Part shown: one piece after another, positions 5,311 through 6,048 of the stretch
Position numbering within the stretch: position 1 is the first letter of the stretch
Layout: each line of letters opens with the position of its first letter
Assembly (NCBI GenBank): GCA_001593845.1
Contig: LUCF01000056.1
Span: 1 to 6,048, forward strand
DNA from: Candidatus Bathyarchaeota archaeon B63
GTDB lineage: Archaea > Thermoproteota > Bathyarchaeia > Bathyarchaeales > DTEX01
Length of the DNA stretch: 6,048 nt
Direction: 5' to 3'
Program-made: the position numbers and the translations under genes
Notes under the pieces: model-generated
Databases searched by the model: none
The model's input: only the letters and a program-made list of their open reading frames with translations
Told to the model about the DNA's origin: nothing

Positions 5311-5988
5311 ATGAGGCGGGCGCTGTTGGTTCTTCCGATCGAGGCGGAGCATAGAGCTAAGAGGAGGGCCCTTAGACTCTGCCAGGAGCACCTCAGGAAG
5401 GTTATGGATGTCTACCGGAAGGCCGCGCAGCTCATGGACGCCTTCGCTGAGGGAGACCGCAAATCATTAAGCGCCCTCTACAGGGAAGTTCAAGAGCTCA
5501 GCGATGAGGTGGATAACTCCAAACGGATGGTCGCGCAGGAACTAGTTGAGATAGGAGCTATACTCCTGAACAGGGAGGACTTTCTGAGGTTCACCGATGT
5601 CACATCTGAGATAGCTGACTTCTGCAAGGGAATAGCATTCAGGGTCTCACAGTTGACGGAGCGGGGATGGAAGGTCCCGTCTAACCTCAAGAAGGAGACA
5701 TCTAACCTCGCCGGCGCCGTCTTCGACGCCTTCGCGAAGCTCCGGGACACATTTCTCATGCTGAATTACGGCTCGCCGAAGGTCCTGGAGAAGGCGAAGG
5801 ACGTTGAGGTCGCTGAGAGAAACGTGGATAACATGTATCGGCAATTGGAGATGGGCATCCTCAGCAGCAGCAGGATGGACATTCCCACCCTGCTTTTGAT
5901 GAGGGACATAATTCAGCTCCTTGAGGACGCGGCGGACAAGATTGAGGATGCGGCCGATGCGACTAGGATATTAGCATTCACTATATGA
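5311..5988 (+). CDS. DUF47/PhoU-like putative phosphate transport regulator
   Basis: This all-helical cytoplasmic protein of 225 residues matches the size and pattern of DUF47 (COG1392) proteins, which share the PhoU helical-bundle fold and usually accompany Pit-type phosphate transporters. It has no membrane segment or signal peptide. Helical heptad-like segments run through the whole length. Acidic clusters typical of PhoU metal-binding sites are visible: ELSDEVDNSKR (about 62-72), DVEVAERNVDNMYRQLE (164-180) and the repeated EDAADKIEDAADATR (205-219). The closing EDAAD-x-x-EDAADATRIL is especially characteristic of the family. ATG 5311 is the only sensible start and follows the promoter closely. 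No phosphate transporter is seen within the window, so the role is inferred from the family. It is separated from the synthetase by 132 bases and is probably an independent unit or the first gene of one continuing to the right. Confidence 0.87.
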   Translation: MRRALLVLPIEAEHRAKRRALRLCQEHLRKVMDVYRKAAQLMDAFAEGDRKSLSALYREVQELSDEVDNSKRMVAQELVEIGAILLNREDFLRFTDVTSEIADFCKGIAFRVSQLTERGWKVPSNLKKETSNLAGAVFDAFAKLRDTFLMLNYGSPKVLEKAKDVEVAERNVDNMYRQLEMGILSSSRMDIPTLLLMRDIIQLLEDAADKIEDAADATRILAFTI

Positions 5989-6004
5989 ACGGTGACCCGG
6001 AACC

Positions 6005-6048
6005 ATGCCTCCTCCCTTCGAGGCAGAATTCGTTGAAAACTTCCTCAT
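6005..6048 (+). CDS. Possible start of the next gene (partial)
   Basis: ATG 6005 opens a frame that continues to the right edge and encodes MPPPFEAEFVENFL. GGTGA at 5991-5995 is a good ribosome binding site 9 bases before it. The gene would begin 16 bases after the DUF47 stop, suggesting co-transcription. Only 14 residues are visible, so no function can be assigned. They are not hydrophobic like the N-terminus of a Pit phosphate transporter. A competing frame starts at ATG 5985, overlapping the DUF47 stop as ATGA, but its residues look less like a protein start. Confidence 0.35.
   Translation, partial: MPPPFEAEFVENFL

Noticed and set aside
5985..6048. ATGA overlap giving a frame from 5985 coupled to the DUF47 stop
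   Set aside because: The encoded MNGDPEPCLLPSR has no recognised features, and the frame at 6005 has the better ribosome site (GGTGA, 9-base spacing). It remains a weak alternative.

Overview
This window looks archaeal, most likely from a Thermoproteota/TACK-type organism such as a Bathyarchaeia-like lineage (lineage is inference). Evidence: an Elp3 that appears to act alone, a dimeric archaeal/eukaryotic-type glycyl-tRNA synthetase, a PhoU-like DUF47 protein, and AT-rich BRE/TATA promoters about 25-30 bases ahead of short leaders. Arg AGG/AGA and Ile ATA codons are frequent. All recognisable genes lie on the + strand, but each of the four main genes has its own promoter-like element and is separated from its neighbours, so this is a row of co-directional units rather than one tight operon.

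Layout: 3-185 is the last 60 codons of an upstream gene, probably a carbohydrate kinase of the FGGY family. 186-435 is a 250-base intergenic region with a T-rich terminator, a weak second promoter-like element, a 6-bp stem-loop, a strong BRE/TATA and a perfect 7-bp-arm inverted repeat at the expected transcription start. 436-1578 encodes a Gfo/Idh/MocA oxidoreductase. 1650-3233 encodes full-length Elp3, the tRNA U34 carboxymethyl-forming enzyme. 3234-3423 is a promoter followed by a roughly 100-base leader, which holds a glycine-rich overlapping upstream ORF and two possible hairpins. About 3424-5178 encodes glycyl-tRNA synthetase. 5311-5988 encodes a DUF47/PhoU-like protein, and a further gene may start at 6005.

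Functionally there are three themes: sugar metabolism at the left (putative kinase plus sugar-type dehydrogenase, possibly under a local repressor), translation in the middle (wobble-uridine modification and glycine charging), and probable phosphate-transport regulation at the right. The protein-coding content is conventional. No defence system, mobile element, CRISPR array, rRNA or tRNA was found. The most interesting material is non-coding: the operator-like palindrome before the oxidoreductase and the leader of the glycyl-tRNA synthetase gene.
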